The notes under the pieces are model-generated. The model was not told the DNA's origin. It worked only from the letters and a program-made list of their open reading frames with translations, and searched no databases. Positions 62,839 through 64,000 of a stretch of DNA of 64,000 nt are shown piece after piece. Location of the stretch: contig NC_058138.1 of NCBI RefSeq assembly GCF_011075055.1, positions 20,248,928-20,312,927 of the forward strand, read 5' to 3'. Source of the DNA: Mangifera indica (lineage: Eukaryota > Streptophyta > Magnoliopsida > Sapindales > Anacardiaceae). The translations under genes were made by a program, and so were the position numbers. Within the stretch, counting starts at the first letter, position 1. Every line of letters starts with the position of its first letter.

Positions 62839-63741
62839 GGCCAAATAACTTCTTCCCACCTAAGTTTTAATGTGTTCCTAAATTTTGTCCATAAAATTTG
62901 AAAAACTCAAAATCTTACCCATAAATCAATTACTGTTAAATTTTTTTATTAATATTAAAGATAAAATCGTTATTTTATCAATAATATTAAAATATGTGTA
63001 ATTTTATCTCATTCCTTCCAAGGTTTTAAAAACTCATATTTCACTCCAACCTTGTATTTTGAAAAGTAACTCCTCCCCTCCCCAAATCTTTAGGGTTTGT
63101 TACAAATTTCCGACTATGGTAGAGGCCAATCGGTTCAAGTGTCAATTGACTTTTTCTGTGCCTTCCTCTGCTATCACTGTTAAAGCTAGATGAAGCCTTG
63201 ATAGTGACGAAGCCCCAATCTATACAAACTTCAGTGAATCAACTCTAGATGACGAAAATCGGTCTTGTTCATGGTTGAAAAATGGGTTTTCCTCGATGGT
63301 CATCCAAATTTGAAGTCAAATCGATGGATTCTTGTAGTTCAAAGCTGATTCGATGACGTTTCTTTGTCTTTGCGCTTTGTTATCATTAGGGCTTTGCCAA
63401 CCTTCATCTAGAGTCATCAATGGTAGCTAAGGGAGGCACACAGATGGTCAGTCAACATCAAAACCAATTGGCTGCCATAGTTATTATCATCATAAGTTTA
63501 CAATAAACTCTAGAGATTATATTTCATCTCATAATCTCAAACTTAAAAAAATAATTTTTTCCTCTAAAAAAAATAAGATAAAAAAAAATATATTAATAAA
63601 ATGATAATTTTATTTTTATTTTTAATAAAAATTTTAAATTATAATTAATTCGTAATTAAAACTTTAAATTTTTAAAACCTTATAAATAAAATAAAATTTT
63701 GAATAAGCATTCAAATTTGGGTGGGAATAAGACCTTTGGAC
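62839..63741. mobile_element. Long-TIR Mutator-like non-autonomous element, copy 7
   Basis: A 903-bp element. Flanks TATTTTCAA (62830-62838) and TATTTTGAA (63742-63750) match at 8 of 9 positions. The left end GGCCAAATAACTTCTTCCCA corresponds to the right-end reverse complement GTCCAAAGGTCTTATTCCCA. TIRs extend about 200 bp with many changes. The interior has no transposase. Confidence 0.75.
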
Positions 63742-64000
63742 TATTTTGAAAGGGTGTTAATTATCGTCAACTTTTAGAAGAGGAATAACAACAGTACTGT
63801 CATTATCATTTATCCATGGAAGATCTGTTTAGAAGTTAGCAATTGTCTTTTTCAATAGCAATGAAAATAAGCTTCACGTCTTACCAAAAGTTATTATTAA
63901 TGCAGTGGAAGCCAGCTGCGCATGAACACGGGAATTTCTTCTACATATATTCTGCGTACGAAAAAGATGATCACGTGATAGGTTCATCAAAGGGAAATTC
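63742..64000. other. Right edge of the window, no gene seen
   Basis: Contains CACGTGATAG-like and GCATGAACACGGG sequence near 63920-63980 but no ORF or splice pattern I can support. Confidence 0.4.

Overview
This is nuclear DNA from a core eudicot, probably a woody rosid. It is AT-rich, its genes have many GT-AG introns, its proteins are most like Arabidopsis families, and it carries many plant transposon relics. No species can be named from sequence alone.

Layout. 1-442: last exon of an unidentified membrane protein (+). 1118-8969: 14-exon vacuolar cationic amino acid transporter, CAT2/CAT4 type (-), with a deleted Ty3/gypsy element in intron 8. 8970-15574: gene-free stretch with three long-TIR Mutator-like elements. 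15575-20404: MATH-BTB protein of the BPM family (-). 21398-25701: nine-exon NEMP/PNET2-type nuclear-envelope protein (-). 27307-32437: ten-exon EGY2 chloroplast site-2-protease homologue (+). 32688-37042: decayed copy of SUVR3 exon 1 joined to a DRB4-like dsRNA-binding-domain fragment arranged as an inverted repeat. 37203-38221: fourth Mutator-like element. 38482-41214: 2.7 kb almost fully palindromic foldback element. 41737-45488: SUVR3 histone methyltransferase (+). 47015-47967: LBD transcription factor (+). 48931-53893: RAD6-type ubiquitin-conjugating enzyme (+). 55471-58523: LRR receptor-like pseudokinase (-). 58524-64000: gene-free, with more Mutator-like elements.

The order CAT, BPM, SUVR3, LBD, LRR-RLK recalls Arabidopsis At3g03720-At3g03770 (CAT4, BPM4, SUVR3, LBD20, LRR-RLK), recalled from memory. 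PNET2, EGY2 and UBC2 would then be interspersed genes. The genes are independent housekeeping, signalling or regulatory units, not a pathway cluster.

The most unusual part is 32.7-45.5 kb. Two copies of SUVR3, one dead and one apparently intact, flank a DRB4-like inverted repeat and a giant foldback element. Both repeats would give long hairpin RNA if transcribed, so this is a candidate small-RNA locus beside a histone methyltransferase gene. That role is inference. All exon boundaries were placed by eye from GT-AG sites, reading frame and family conservation.
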